A DNA stretch of 27,968 nt from Clostridia bacterium (GCA_900770255.1 CAAGJN010000033.1:1-27968); one strand, 5' to 3'; positions 6,700 through 14,928 are shown, numbered from the stretch's first letter. The notes: generated by a model not told the origin, from the letters alone. Program-made: numbers and translations.

Positions 6700-8415
6700 T
6701 TATTCCTCGATTGCCGCCTTCGCCGAGTTGATAGCCTTGAATATCGACATATCGAACTTGGGCTCGCGGTCGTAGGTATAAAGTCCGTTCTGCTCCTGCT
6801 CTATATCGTAGAGCTGAGTGTAGCAGAAGCCGAACATCTTTTCATTGCCGAGCAGCGCGTCGGTGAGTCCCCTGTAGCGTTCAATGAACTCCTGCTCGCT
6901 CTTGGGCGTGTCGCCGTAACCCCATGAGTTGCCGCTCTGCTCGCCGATAACCCACTTTATTCCGCCGTATTCGCTGACAAAGGTGGGCTCGCCCGCATAT
7001 TTCTGGCGTCTGTCATGTCTGTCAAACAGTTCGTCGTCGGAGACGAGCTTATCATAATGCGCCTTAAAGGTCTTCGGATCCTGATCATAGTCATGGACGT
7101 CAAAGATATCGGTAGCGACATGGTAATTGCCGCTCGTATCGATGCACGGGCGAGTCGGATCGAGCTGCTTTGTGACTCTGTAAACCGTCTCAAGTAGCGC
7201 GTCTCTCTGCTTGCGGCCGTCGTAGTCCCATGTCTCGTTGAACGGACACCAGCCGATTATCGATGGGTGGTTAAAGTCGCGTTCTACCTCCTCGCACCAC
7301 TCGGGCAGAATGCCATAGACCGCGTCGGGCGCCGAATAGTCAAGCCCCCAGTTCGGATACTCGCCCCAGACGATATAGCCCATGCGATCACAATGATAGA
7401 GAAAACGCTGCTCAAAGACCTTCTGATGAAGTCTTGCGCCGTTGAAGCCGGCCGCCATGGATATTTCGATATCCTTTATCAAATCACCGTCGGTCGGGGC
7501 GGTATAGATACTGTCGCGGTAGAAGCCCTGATCGAGCACAAGGCGCTGAAAAACGGATTTGCCGTTGATGAGATATTTAAAATCGTCAAGACGCACATCG
7601 CGTAGGCCGAAATAGCTCTTTACAGTATCGTTGCCGAAGGTAACGACGAGGTCGTAGAGTCTGCCGCAGCCGACCTCCCACAGGTGCTTTTCATCGAGCT
7701 TTATCTCGCCCGACACGCAGCCTGCTGCGCCGCCGCAGGAATATGAGCCGACCTTTTTACCCTCATAGAACGCATCTATCGCGAACGCCGCGCTTCCGCA
7801 GAGCTCAGCCGTGAAGGACACGGACGCGCTCTCCGGGTTCGGGATAAGCTTGATTTTCTTTATATAAGTTTCGGGTACGAGCTCGACCCAGACAGTCTGC
7901 CAGATACCGGTAGTGCGGGTATAGTCGCAGCCGTGGGAATGGAGTTTTTCGCTCTGCTTGCCGCGCGGTATAAGCGGATTTCTCACATCATCGCGGGCCT
8001 CGACGGCAATCGAGTTGACTCCCGGCCTGAGAAATTTTGTGACGTCAGCCTCGAAAGAGACATAGCCGCCCTTATGGCGCATGGCCTCCTCGCCGTTTAT
8101 GTAGACTGTCGCATCATAATCAACTGCGCCGAAATGCAGAATAACTCTGCCGCCGAGCTGCTTTTCGGTAAGCTCCAGGTCGCGCCTGTACCAGACGCAG
8201 TTTATGAAGTCCGTGTTTTCAACGCCGGAGAGACGGCTCTCGGGGCAGAACGGAACTGTGATCTTCGAGGAGAGATGCTCCGCCCTCTGAAGTCCGCGCT
8301 CTCTGCCGCTGACGCTGTTGTCAATTTCAAACTCCCACTCGCCGTTGAGGTTGAGCCAGTTTTCTCTTTCAAACTGCGGATTCGGATGCTCCGCTCTCGG
8401 AATAGAATGTGTCAT
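6700..8415 (-). CDS. Glycoside hydrolase family 2 protein
   Basis: A 571-residue GH2 enzyme with the usual order: sugar-binding jelly roll (about 15-180), immunoglobulin-like middle domain (about 185-275) and TIM barrel (about 280-560). The acid/base glutamate is in PFNETW (Glu394) and the nucleophile is in FVSEYGG (Glu482), so the protein should be an active retaining beta-glycosidase. There is no signal peptide, so it is probably intracellular and acts on an imported small glycoside. It is much shorter than LacZ and lacks the C-terminal LacZ domains. The family includes beta-galactosidases, beta-glucuronidases and beta-mannosidases, and I cannot tell which activity applies. It lies 15 bases after the GmhA-like gene in the operon. 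Confidence 0.9.
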   Translation of the reverse strand: MTHSIPRAEHPNPQFERENWLNLNGEWEFEIDNSVSGRERGLQRAEHLSSKITVPFCPESRLSGVENTDFINCVWYRRDLELTEKQLGGRVILHFGAVDYDATVYINGEEAMRHKGGYVSFEADVTKFLRPGVNSIAVEARDDVRNPLIPRGKQSEKLHSHGCDYTRTTGIWQTVWVELVPETYIKKIKLIPNPESASVSFTAELCGSAAFAIDAFYEGKKVGSYSCGGAAGCVSGEIKLDEKHLWEVGCGRLYDLVVTFGNDTVKSYFGLRDVRLDDFKYLINGKSVFQRLVLDQGFYRDSIYTAPTDGDLIKDIEISMAAGFNGARLHQKVFEQRFLYHCDRMGYIVWGEYPNWGLDYSAPDAVYGILPEWCEEVERDFNHPSIIGWCPFNETWDYDGRKQRDALLETVYRVTKQLDPTRPCIDTSGNYHVATDIFDVHDYDQDPKTFKAHYDKLVSDDELFDRHDRRQKYAGEPTFVSEYGGIKWVIGEQSGNSWGYGDTPKSEQEFIERYRGLTDALLGNEKMFGFCYTQLYDIEQEQNGLYTYDREPKFDMSIFKAINSAKAAIEE

Positions 8416-8430
8416 ACTTTTTCCTCTCTT

Positions 8431-9072
8431 TTATCTATTAAAATAAGTTGCTTCAACCATAGCGCACAGCGCATGATAGACCGGCAGAGTCAGCTCCTGA
8501 ACCTTGAATGTCTCGGTCTCCGGCAATCTGATGCAGGAGGTGCACAGCTCGCTCATGAGACTCGGGCGCGAACCTGTTATACCGACGCTCTCAATGCCCA
8601 TGGCGTCAGCCACCTTGACAGCGTTTACAATGTTTGCCGAATTGCCGGAGGTGCTCAGCGCGATGAGCACATCTGGGCTTGACGAGGCATATGCCCAAAC
8701 CTGCTGAGCAAATATCATATCAGCTGCAACATCATTTGCAAAGGCGGTATTCAGCCCCTCATGCGCGGTCAGCGCAACTGCGGGCAGGGCGCCCTGAAGG
8801 TGTGTTGCGATATACTCGCCGTCCTGCGTGCCGGAAAATGTCTGCTTTTGCTCCTCGGAGAGCTCTCTTTTCAGCAGAAAGCCCTTCATCAGCTCGCCGA
8901 CTATGTGCTGCGCGTCCGCCGCGCTGCCGCCGTTGCCGCAGATGAGCAGCTTGCCGCCGCGGTCATAGCAGCCGCAGATAATATCGTAGGCGCGCTTTAT
9001 CTCGTCTTTTATCCCCCCAAGCGCGGGATAGCGTTCAAACAGCTCGTCGAATATCTCTTTTTCCCTGTTCAT
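8431..9072 (-). CDS. SIS-domain sugar-phosphate isomerase, GmhA-like
   Basis: A single SIS domain of 213 residues. The phosphate-binding motifs ICGNGGSAAD (about 44-53) and STSGNSAN (about 140-147) are intact. The metal ligands of GmhA sedoheptulose-7-phosphate isomerase appear with the same spacing: His56-x3-Glu60 and Gln192-x7-His200. This points to a zinc-dependent phosphosugar isomerase of the GmhA/DiaA branch rather than a GlmS- or MurQ-type SIS protein. Compared with GmhA as I recall it, there is extra sequence between the first motif and the NDVAADMIF segment (roughly residues 65-90). The ATG overlaps the ROK kinase stop as ATGA, so kinase and isomerase are probably made together and act on the same sugar phosphate. 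The substrate is not evident. Confidence 0.8.
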   Translation of the reverse strand: MNREKEIFDELFERYPALGGIKDEIKRAYDIICGCYDRGGKLLICGNGGSAADAQHIVGELMKGFLLKRELSEEQKQTFSGTQDGEYIATHLQGALPAVALTAHEGLNTAFANDVAADMIFAQQVWAYASSSPDVLIALSTSGNSANIVNAVKVADAMGIESVGITGSRPSLMSELCTSCIRLPETETFKVQELTLPVYHALCAMVEATYFNR

Positions 9073-10073
9073 TGCTCTCCTCCGTTACTTATCGCGTCAA
9101 GCGCAATGCCGAGCGACGCAAGATCGCCTATCTCTTCTCCGAGACCCGCAGGGATCACCCTGCACGACGCGGTCTGCGCAAGCGCCTCTCTGTGCAGAGC
9201 CCTCTCCATGCTGTCTTTCAGGAGTTCTCCCGAGCGTGCGAAGATACTTCCTATTATTATCGCCTGCGGGTCAAGGATATCGGCGAGGACAGCGAGCCCC
9301 TCGCCGAGCTTTTCGCCACATATGCGGTAAACCTCAAGCGCGGTCTTATCGCCCTTTTCGGCGGCCTCAGCCGCGGTTTTAGCGGTTATGGAAGGAATGT
9401 CCTGCGCTGTTGAGCACAGCAGAGTGGCCGCACCTCTCTCAAGGGCCTCGGCGGCCTTTAACTGCGCGAGGCGGGCTATGCCGCCGCCGCTGCAAAAGCC
9501 CTCGAACGAGCCGCGCTTGCCGTATCCGACAGGGCCGTCGGGAGCTATTCTCATATGGCCGACCTCGCCCGCCATATCGTTAGCGCCGCTGTAGAGCCTG
9601 CCGTTTAAAATGAGCCCCGCGCCCATGCCCGTGCCGAAGGTCAGAAATATAAAATTCTCGAGCCCCCGCCCCGCGCCAAACTTCCACTCGGCAAGAGCGC
9701 AGGCGTTGGCGTCGTTCTGGAGATATACGTCGATACCGAAGCGTTCCTCGATCATATCGACTATCGGCACCGAATCCCAATCGGGCAGATTGGGCGGCGA
9801 AAGGATAACTCCCCTCCTGCTGTCAAGCGGGCCGCCGCAGCTTATCCCTGCCGCCGCCACGTTTTCGGGCGATATTTTGTTGCGGCGCATGATCTCGTCA
9901 ACAGAGTCGATGAGCTCCGCCATAATGGCTCTCCACCCGCGCTGCGCACGCGTCTCAAAGCGCAGCTTATCGGCGACGATGCTCTCTTTTTCACAGCCGA
10001 GCCGCCCGAGCAGCACTGCACATTTCGTGCCGCCGATATCTATACCTAATATATAATCTTTCACATATAACAC
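9069..10073 (-). CDS. ROK-family sugar kinase
   Basis: A cytoplasmic sugar kinase of the ROK family, 334 residues, without the N-terminal helix-turn-helix of NagC/XylR-type repressors. The ATP phosphate motif DIGGTK (about 12-17) and the catalytic Asp in QNDANACALAEW are present. The histidine of EVGHM is kept, but the usual zinc motif CxCGxxGCxE is replaced by YGKRGSFEGFCSGGG, which is seen in a zinc-less ROK branch. It is the first gene of the operon and overlaps the GmhA-like gene by four bases. The frame opens at a GTG. A second in-frame GTG three codons later would give the more typical MKDYILGIDIGGTK, and neither has a clear ribosome binding site. The likely role is phosphorylation of the sugar freed by the GH2 enzyme; specificity is unknown. 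Confidence 0.88.
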   Translation of the reverse strand: MLYVKDYILGIDIGGTKCAVLLGRLGCEKESIVADKLRFETRAQRGWRAIMAELIDSVDEIMRRNKISPENVAAAGISCGGPLDSRRGVILSPPNLPDWDSVPIVDMIEERFGIDVYLQNDANACALAEWKFGAGRGLENFIFLTFGTGMGAGLILNGRLYSGANDMAGEVGHMRIAPDGPVGYGKRGSFEGFCSGGGIARLAQLKAAEALERGAATLLCSTAQDIPSITAKTAAEAAEKGDKTALEVYRICGEKLGEGLAVLADILDPQAIIIGSIFARSGELLKDSMERALHREALAQTASCRVIPAGLGEEIGDLASLGIALDAISNGGEQ

Positions 10074-10110
10074 AAGCTTTCATAGATTATCAAGGCCAAA
10101 TGTCTAAAAT

Positions 10111-10139
10111 ATTATACACAGAAAAAACCGCACGGTCAA
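10111..10139 (-). promoter_or_regulatory. Promoter of ROK-SIS-GH2-MATE operon
   Basis: Minus-strand TTGACC, a 17-base spacer and a perfect TATAAT. Transcription should start near 10104, about 30 bases before the first GTG. I see no obvious operator repeat around it. The DUF421 gene starts divergently about 100 bases to the right, and its own promoter is not recognisable. Confidence 0.75.
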
Positions 10140-10240
10140 TCATATATGCGATTTATCTTTCTCCCGGCTGCAATTCTTTTGGATAAAGCGCAGGATATCA
10201 CAAAAACTATCAGAAAAGCGCACGGAGGGAAATTTATATC

Positions 10241-10918
10241 ATGGTATTGACTATCATTCGCATTTTGATCCTATATATTCTAGCAACGGCCGCAGTCCGA
10301 ATAATGGGCAAGCGGCAAATCGGAGAGTTGCAGCCGTCCGAGCTCGTCATAACTATCCTGCTCTCAGAAATCGCGGCTATACCGATGCAGGACACGGACA
10401 TCCCGCTGCTAAACTCTGTCGTTGCGGTTCTGCTGCTTGTCGCGTTCGAGATAATCAGCTCCGTTATCTCTATGAAGAGCCGGAGCGCGCGCAAACTGCT
10501 CGAGGGCAACGCAGTTACCATAATCCGTGACGGCAAGATAGATCAGAAGGAGATAAAGCGGCTGCGCTACACGGTTGACGATCTGATGACTGCGCTGCGG
10601 CAGAAGGATGTGTTCGACATCTCTACCGTCGGCTACGCGGTGCTCGAGACCAACGGCAAGCTGTCGGTTATGCTCAAACCCGACGAGAACGCTCTCACGG
10701 CAAAAACTCTGCAGCTTCAGCTTCCCGACCCCGGCATGCCGTGCCTCGTGATCAGCGACGGCAAAGTGATACGCGAGCACTACAACGACTGCGACATGAA
10801 CGACCGCGAGCTGAAACGTCTGCTGCGCGCAAAGGGACTCGAGCCTGAGGATGTGCTTATCATGACGGTGGACCGCAAAAAGAACGCAGTAATAATCGAA
10901 AAGGAGAAAAAGGCATGA
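10241..10918 (+). CDS. DUF421 (YetF-family) membrane protein
   Basis: A 225-residue protein of the DUF421/YetF family. There are three hydrophobic segments in the first 75 residues, around the conserved block MGKRQIGELQPSELVITILLSEIAAIPMQD. A cytoplasmic YetF C-terminal domain follows (RKLLEGNAVTIIRDGKID, KDVFDISTVGYAVLETNGKL). A good ribosome binding site, GGAGGG, precedes the ATG. It overlaps the DUF4363 gene as ATGA, and the two families are commonly neighbours in Clostridia and Bacilli. YetF proteins have been linked to spore and envelope physiology in Bacillus, but no biochemical function is settled. No clear sigma-A promoter is visible upstream, so a different sigma factor, for example a sporulation one, is possible. 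Confidence 0.85.
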   Translation: MVLTIIRILILYILATAAVRIMGKRQIGELQPSELVITILLSEIAAIPMQDTDIPLLNSVVAVLLLVAFEIISSVISMKSRSARKLLEGNAVTIIRDGKIDQKEIKRLRYTVDDLMTALRQKDVFDISTVGYAVLETNGKLSVMLKPDENALTAKTLQLQLPDPGMPCLVISDGKVIREHYNDCDMNDRELKRLLRAKGLEPEDVLIMTVDRKKNAVIIEKEKKA

Positions 10919-11289
10919 AACGCTTTGTGACAGCTCTCATTCTGCTCGCGCTGACGATAACGATGAGCATCGGCGCCCAAGTCATGTTTTTCAAAAAAAC
11001 GGACGCGCTGATAGACAGCCTCAACTCCCTGCTCACGGCCGTTGACAACGGCGAGGGCGAAAAGCAGGCGCTCGACAACACTAAGGAAACCTGGCAGAAT
11101 TCAAAGCGCATTCTTCATATCCTGCTCGTCCACCGCTCGATGGACGAGATAGAGATAAATATAAACAGCCTTGAAAAATACCTTGAAGCCGGGGACGAGG
11201 AGGCTCTGCGAGAGTCATGCACGGAGGCGCTGATGCAGCTCGAAAATCTGCGGGACGCGGGCAGGATAACGATTGAAAATGTACTTTGA
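10915..11289 (+). CDS. DUF4363-family protein
   Basis: A 124-residue protein with an N-terminal hydrophobic segment (about residues 5-25) and a soluble, helical, acidic remainder (LIDSLNSLLTAVDNGEG, then TWQNSKRILHILLVHRSMDEI). Length, the Trp near the middle and position match DUF4363, which usually lies directly after a DUF421 gene. The single hydrophobic segment suggests a membrane-anchored domain facing the outside. AAGGAG stands eight bases before the ATG, and the start overlaps the DUF421 stop. It probably forms a complex with the DUF421 protein; this is inferred from conserved neighbourhood only. Confidence 0.75.
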   Translation: MKRFVTALILLALTITMSIGAQVMFFKKTDALIDSLNSLLTAVDNGEGEKQALDNTKETWQNSKRILHILLVHRSMDEIEININSLEKYLEAGDEEALRESCTEALMQLENLRDAGRITIENVL

Positions 11290-11347
11290 AGCAGAAGCGC
11301 TGACCCGTAAAGAAAAAAGTGCAAAGAGAAAAATCTGTCATTTTTTA

Positions 11348-11376
11348 TTGACAAAACGCGCCCGTTAATGTAAAGT
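11348..11376 (+). promoter_or_regulatory. Sigma-A type promoter for the 11408 membrane protein
   Basis: A perfect TTGACA, a 17-base spacer and TAAAGT (four of six matches). Transcription would start near 11383, about 25 bases before the ATG at 11408. This also rules out the earlier in-frame start at 11375. Confidence 0.65.
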
Positions 11377-11407
11377 GAAATTACAGTTTGAAAAAAGGAG
11401 CAAGGAC

Positions 11408-11863
11408 ATGAAAAAGAAGCTCAATCCTGCCGGCGTTATTCTCACAATTCTCCTCATCGCATCCTACGCCTTTTGCGTCGTGATGAATTTCGGCATGATG
11501 ATGGACAACCGCCACGGCAGAATCAGGTACTGCTTGCTTTCATCGGGGCTGTTTCTGATCGTTGCGTTTGCCTATGCTCTATATAAGCGCCGGAACAAAA
11601 AGCCGCTCGTTTTCGGCACGGTGTTCTGGTCGCTGTCGCTTGTCTGCTCGTTGCTCGTACTGCTGATGAATACATCATATAACGACTGGATGAGCCTTAC
11701 ATATTTTCTGATGATGCTCTTCACTCCGCCCTGCTTCGGCGTCGCGGTTGCGTTCAAGGGCTACAGCAACACGCTCTACTTTGCGGCGCTCATAGCGGTA
11801 CCTGCAGCGGAGCTGATATTCCATATCATCCTGCTCGCAGTCAGAAAGCGTGTAAAAAAATAA
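11408..11863 (+). CDS. Small four-helix membrane protein, unknown
   Basis: I do not recognise this 151-residue protein. It has four hydrophobic segments (about residues 9-29, 41-58, 68-87 and 98-142, the last perhaps split in two). Basic stretches at MKKKLN, YKRRNKK and the C-terminal RKRVKK suggest that both ends are cytoplasmic. I chose the ATG at 11408 because AAGGAG lies seven bases upstream and the promoter overlaps the longer frame. It has its own strong promoter and therefore need not belong to the DUF421-DUF4363 unit just before it. No catalytic motif is visible. Confidence 0.7.
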   Translation: MKKKLNPAGVILTILLIASYAFCVVMNFGMMMDNRHGRIRYCLLSSGLFLIVAFAYALYKRRNKKPLVFGTVFWSLSLVCSLLVLLMNTSYNDWMSLTYFLMMLFTPPCFGVAVAFKGYSNTLYFAALIAVPAAELIFHIILLAVRKRVKK

Positions 11864-11873
11864 CAGGGAAGAA

Positions 11874-11929
11874 AAATGCCGCCATTCGGGGTACGTCATA
11901 AAGAAGATGCCCATCCGGGGCGGTATTTT
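11874..11929 (+). terminator. Putative terminator after the 11408 gene
   Basis: AAATGCCGCC pairs with GGCGGTATTT (ten pairs with one G-U), followed by a T, across a 35-base loop starting ten bases after the stop. A second, weaker hairpin (AACTC against GAGTT) with TTTTT follows at 11967-12001. Either could end the plus-strand transcript. Confidence 0.4.
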
Positions 11930-12050
11930 CATATATAAAGAGATTGCTTTTTGACAGCAAGACCGGAACTCCTCTTTCGAACAAGGGCGAGTTGGGTTTT
12001 TGTCCCCTGCAAAACACAGTTCCGAAAGACTGAGAAGAAAATTTGAGCAA

Positions 12051-12083
12051 GGCCGCCCGGCACAGGAAATGTGCCGGGCGGCC
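12051..12083 (-). terminator. Terminator of trpXYZ operon
   Basis: A perfect 14-base GC-rich stem (GGCCGCCCGGCACA against its complement) with a five-base loop, ten bases after the stop of the ATPase gene. The minus-strand tail TTGCTCAAATTTTC is only moderately U-rich. The plus side has little T tract, so I assign it to the minus strand. Confidence 0.7.
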
Positions 12084-12093
12084 GTCTGTTCGG

Positions 12094-12879
12094 TTATATC
12101 AGCAGCATACGGTCATTGTCGAGCTCCTTGCCCGCGTTCTCCTTGAACTTATTGAGCAGATCTCCGACCGTAAGCGCGTCGCGCTGCGCGCCGGAAGCGT
12201 CGAAAATAATGTTGCCGCCGTTCATCATTATTGTGCGGTTGCCGAGTTCGAGAGCCGACTGCATATTGTGGGTTATCATAAGGCAGGTGAGCCTGTTCTC
12301 ACTGACGATGCTCTTTGTCAGCTCGAGCACCTTTTCGGCAGTCGAGGGATCGAGCGCCGCCGTATGCTCGTCGAGCAAAAGCAGCTTCGGAGGGTTGAAG
12401 GTAGCCATCATCAGCGTGAGCGCCTGCCTCTGGCCGCCGGAGAGCAAGCCGACCGGCTGGCTCATTCTGTCCTCAAGCCCCATTCCGAGCAACGCGAGCT
12501 TGTCGCGAAATAGCTTTTTGTCACTCTTTGACACCCTGCTCATCCAACCGCCGCGGCCGGCGGCAAGAGCCAGATTTTCCTCTATTGTCATGCCCGGAGC
12601 GGAGCCGCGCATCGGATCCTGAAACAGTCTTCCGATCGATTTAGCACGCTTGTGCTCCGGAGTCAGAGTGACATCCTGACCGTCAAGAACTATGCGTCCG
12701 CTGTCGGTGATAAAGCTGCCGGCTATCGCATTGAAAAGGGTCGATTTACCCGCGCCGTTTGCGCCGATGACCGTTATGAAGTCGCCCTCGGCGACGCTCA
12801 GAGACAGATCGTCGATCGCCTTCTTAGCGTTTACCGTGCCCGGGTTAAAGGTCTTTGAGATGTGAGATATTTCAAGCAT
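12094..12879 (-). CDS. trpZ: Tryptophan ABC transporter, ATP-binding protein TrpZ
   Basis: An ABC ATPase of 261 residues with Walker A GANGAGKST (about 39-47), Q-loop LFQDPMRG, signature LSGGQRQALTL, Walker B LLLLDEHTAALD and H-loop MITHNMQSAL. It energises uptake through the permease encoded upstream, whose gene it overlaps by eight bases. The group is the one described as uncharacterised ABC systems with ABC_sub_bind receptors, whose T-box-controlled members were named TrpXYZ. The tryptophan assignment rests on the UGG specifier in the leader of this operon, not on the ATPase itself. The stop is followed by a strong terminator, so it is the last gene. Confidence 0.88.
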   Translation of the reverse strand: MLEISHISKTFNPGTVNAKKAIDDLSLSVAEGDFITVIGANGAGKSTLFNAIAGSFITDSGRIVLDGQDVTLTPEHKRAKSIGRLFQDPMRGSAPGMTIEENLALAAGRGGWMSRVSKSDKKLFRDKLALLGMGLEDRMSQPVGLLSGGQRQALTLMMATFNPPKLLLLDEHTAALDPSTAEKVLELTKSIVSENRLTCLMITHNMQSALELGNRTIMMNGGNIIFDASGAQRDALTVGDLLNKFKENAGKELDNDRMLLI

Positions 12880-13810
12880 CCGCTCTCCTCCTCTCCGAAC
12901 GGTTCTGCAGCCTGCGTCTGAGCAGCGGGAGCTGCTTTTTGAGGTAAGGCCCGGATATGGCTATGATGACTATGACGGAAGAGACAAGCTTGAGCATGAA
13001 CGCCGGCATATTAAAGCGCAGCGCTATTGTATAGACAAGGCGGAAAATAAACGCGCCGAGCACCATGCCGAAGATACGCAGCGGCATCTTCTTTTTGCCG
13101 AGGAATGTGCTGCCGATAAGCAGCGACGCGAGCGCGACCGTGACCATTCCGCTGCCTATATCTATGTTGACCGACCTCTGCGACTGAGCGAGCATGCAGC
13201 CCGAAAGCGCCGTGAATGAATTTGAAATGCACAATCCGACGATCGTAGTAAACACCGGATTGACCGACGACGAGCGCACCATATCCGGGTTGTCACCCGT
13301 TGCCCTTATCGCAAGACCGAGGCGGGTTCTGAGGAAAAGTCCGAGGAATACGGCTACTATCACTACCGCTATAAGCGCCGTGAAGAGCTTCGACTGTCTC
13401 GCAACCGCCGTGCCCTCGAGAAGCGCGGCCATCTTTGTGAACACGGTATCCACCCTGTTCATGTTGAGTATTGACGAACCGCTCATTACCGCGATATTTA
13501 TCGAGTAGAGTCCGGTGTTGACGATGATACCCGCAAGCAGGCTGTTTATACCCATCTTGGTCTGAAGTATCGCCGTGACAAATCCGGAGAGCACCCCCGC
13601 CGCCATGGCGGCAAATATCGACAGATAGGGGTGGCCTGCGATAGCGACTACTGCGCCGACCGTCGCGCCGAGCGTAAAGCAGCCGTCAGTCGAAAGGTCG
13701 CAGACATTGAGCATTGAGTAGCTCAGGAACAGCGCAAGCACCGTAAGCGAGCTTATAAGTCCGAGCTCGAGCGCGGTCTGTCCGAGTGAAAGTATCGAAT
13801 CCAGAGACAT
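12872..13810 (-). CDS. trpY: Tryptophan ABC transporter, permease TrpY
   Basis: A 312-residue inner membrane permease of the branched-chain/sugar type (BPD_transp_2-like), with roughly eight to nine hydrophobic segments. The block CDLSTDGCFTLGATVGAVVA near residue 40 and IRATGDNPDMVRSSSVN, the coupling loop to the ATPase, are characteristic of the TrpY/uncharacterised ABC permease group. It starts 16 bases after the receptor gene and overlaps the ATPase gene by eight bases. It probably forms a homodimer that makes the membrane channel. Tryptophan as the substrate follows from the T-box leader. Confidence 0.88.
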   Translation of the reverse strand: MSLDSILSLGQTALELGLISSLTVLALFLSYSMLNVCDLSTDGCFTLGATVGAVVAIAGHPYLSIFAAMAAGVLSGFVTAILQTKMGINSLLAGIIVNTGLYSINIAVMSGSSILNMNRVDTVFTKMAALLEGTAVARQSKLFTALIAVVIVAVFLGLFLRTRLGLAIRATGDNPDMVRSSSVNPVFTTIVGLCISNSFTALSGCMLAQSQRSVNIDIGSGMVTVALASLLIGSTFLGKKKMPLRIFGMVLGAFIFRLVYTIALRFNMPAFMLKLVSSVIVIIAISGPYLKKQLPLLRRRLQNRSERRRADA

Positions 13811-13826
13811 TGTTCTTCCTACTTTC

Positions 13827-14864
13827 TTATTTTACGTCGTCAAAGCTCTCAGCGGTGACGATGCTCTTAATTGCGGTGCATTTGGGCGCGAAGAGCTCTG
13901 AGACTTCATCGTAGTTATATCCGAGCTTTTCGCAAACTTCTGTGTTGATGGTTGCCGTACCGTTATCAAACATAAGCACGGGAGTAGCAGCGGGATCCTT
14001 GCCGTCGAGAAGAATTTCAGCTGCCATATTCGCGGTCTGGACGCCAAGGTTGGCGTAGTCAACACCGTAGCCGAGGAAGGCGCCGTTGAGGGCAAAGGAA
14101 TCGGCTCCTGCATAGTGCGGAATCTTTGCATCGGTGAAGATCTCATAGATAGCAAGCTCAGCGGTCATGATCGTGTTGTCGGTGGGAGTGAATACGGCCT
14201 CAACGCCGTCTGCCACAAGCGACTTTGCGGCGAGAGTGACTTCATCAACGGTGGTGCCGGTGCGCTCGATGCACTCAACGCCCTTTGAGGCGAGATATGC
14301 CTTTGCATCCTTGATAGCAGCGGTGGAGGAATCCTGACCGACGTCATAGAGCAGGCCGACCTTCTTGATATCGGGGTTCTTGAGGAAAATGAGATCCATG
14401 ATCGCGTCGGTGTTGAGATAATCCGACGTACCTGTGATCTGGCCGCCGGGGGCGTCGAGGGAATCGACAAGCTGTGCACCGACAGGATCCGATACCGCCG
14501 CGAACACGACGGGGATATCGCTGTTCTCAGTCTCGACCGCGGCCTGCATAGCCGTTGCAACCGGCGTCGCTATGCCGATCATAAGATCAACCTTATCGAC
14601 AATGAAGTTGGAGATGATCTGATTGAGGACGATTGAGTCGCCGTTGCAGTTGTCATACTTAATTTCAATTGTAACGTTTCTTTCTTTCGCTATGGCGGCG
14701 AGCTGCGTTTTGATGTTATCGACTATCTGATTTAGCGAGGCGTCGTCCACATAGTTGCATATGCCGACGGTGTAGGTTTTATCGTTCGTCTCGGTCTTGC
14801 CGCATGCTGCTAAGCATGTGACGGTGAGCATAAGTGCGAGTACAAGTGCAATAATTTTTTTCAT
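13827..14864 (-). CDS. trpX: Tryptophan ABC transporter, substrate-binding lipoprotein TrpX
   Basis: A 345-residue receptor of the ABC_sub_bind family. A signal peptide with lipobox LAAC (lipid-modified Cys21) anchors it outside the membrane. The mature part shows the two-lobed periplasmic-binding fold, with segments such as YTVGICNYVDDASLNQIVDNI and IPVVFAAVSDPVGAQLVDS. It is first in the trpXYZ operon, behind a 400-base leader containing a T-box with a UGG specifier, so expression should rise when tRNA-Trp is uncharged. A modest AAAGGA ribosome binding site lies about 11 bases before the ATG, clearly weaker than that of the small upstream frame. Specificity for tryptophan itself rather than a precursor such as indole or anthranilate is inferred. 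Confidence 0.9.
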   Translation of the reverse strand: MKKIIALVLALMLTVTCLAACGKTETNDKTYTVGICNYVDDASLNQIVDNIKTQLAAIAKERNVTIEIKYDNCNGDSIVLNQIISNFIVDKVDLMIGIATPVATAMQAAVETENSDIPVVFAAVSDPVGAQLVDSLDAPGGQITGTSDYLNTDAIMDLIFLKNPDIKKVGLLYDVGQDSSTAAIKDAKAYLASKGVECIERTGTTVDEVTLAAKSLVADGVEAVFTPTDNTIMTAELAIYEIFTDAKIPHYAGADSFALNGAFLGYGVDYANLGVQTANMAAEILLDGKDPAATPVLMFDNGTATINTEVCEKLGYNYDEVSELFAPKCTAIKSIVTAESFDDVK

Positions 14865-14928
14865 TGTATTTTCGTCCTTTCGGTAATATAAATATAGTTT
14901 TTTAGTTTTTGCGGATAGATTTGTGAGT

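Noticed and set aside
8431..9072. Calling the SIS protein a glucosamine-6-phosphate or MurNAc-6-phosphate enzyme
   Set aside because: It has a single SIS domain with GmhA-type zinc ligands and lacks the MurQ and GlmS motifs.
10140..10240. Plus-strand promoter for the DUF421 gene
   Set aside because: TTGGAT and several TAT-type strings occur, but none has the right spacing to a good -10, so no sigma-A promoter is called.
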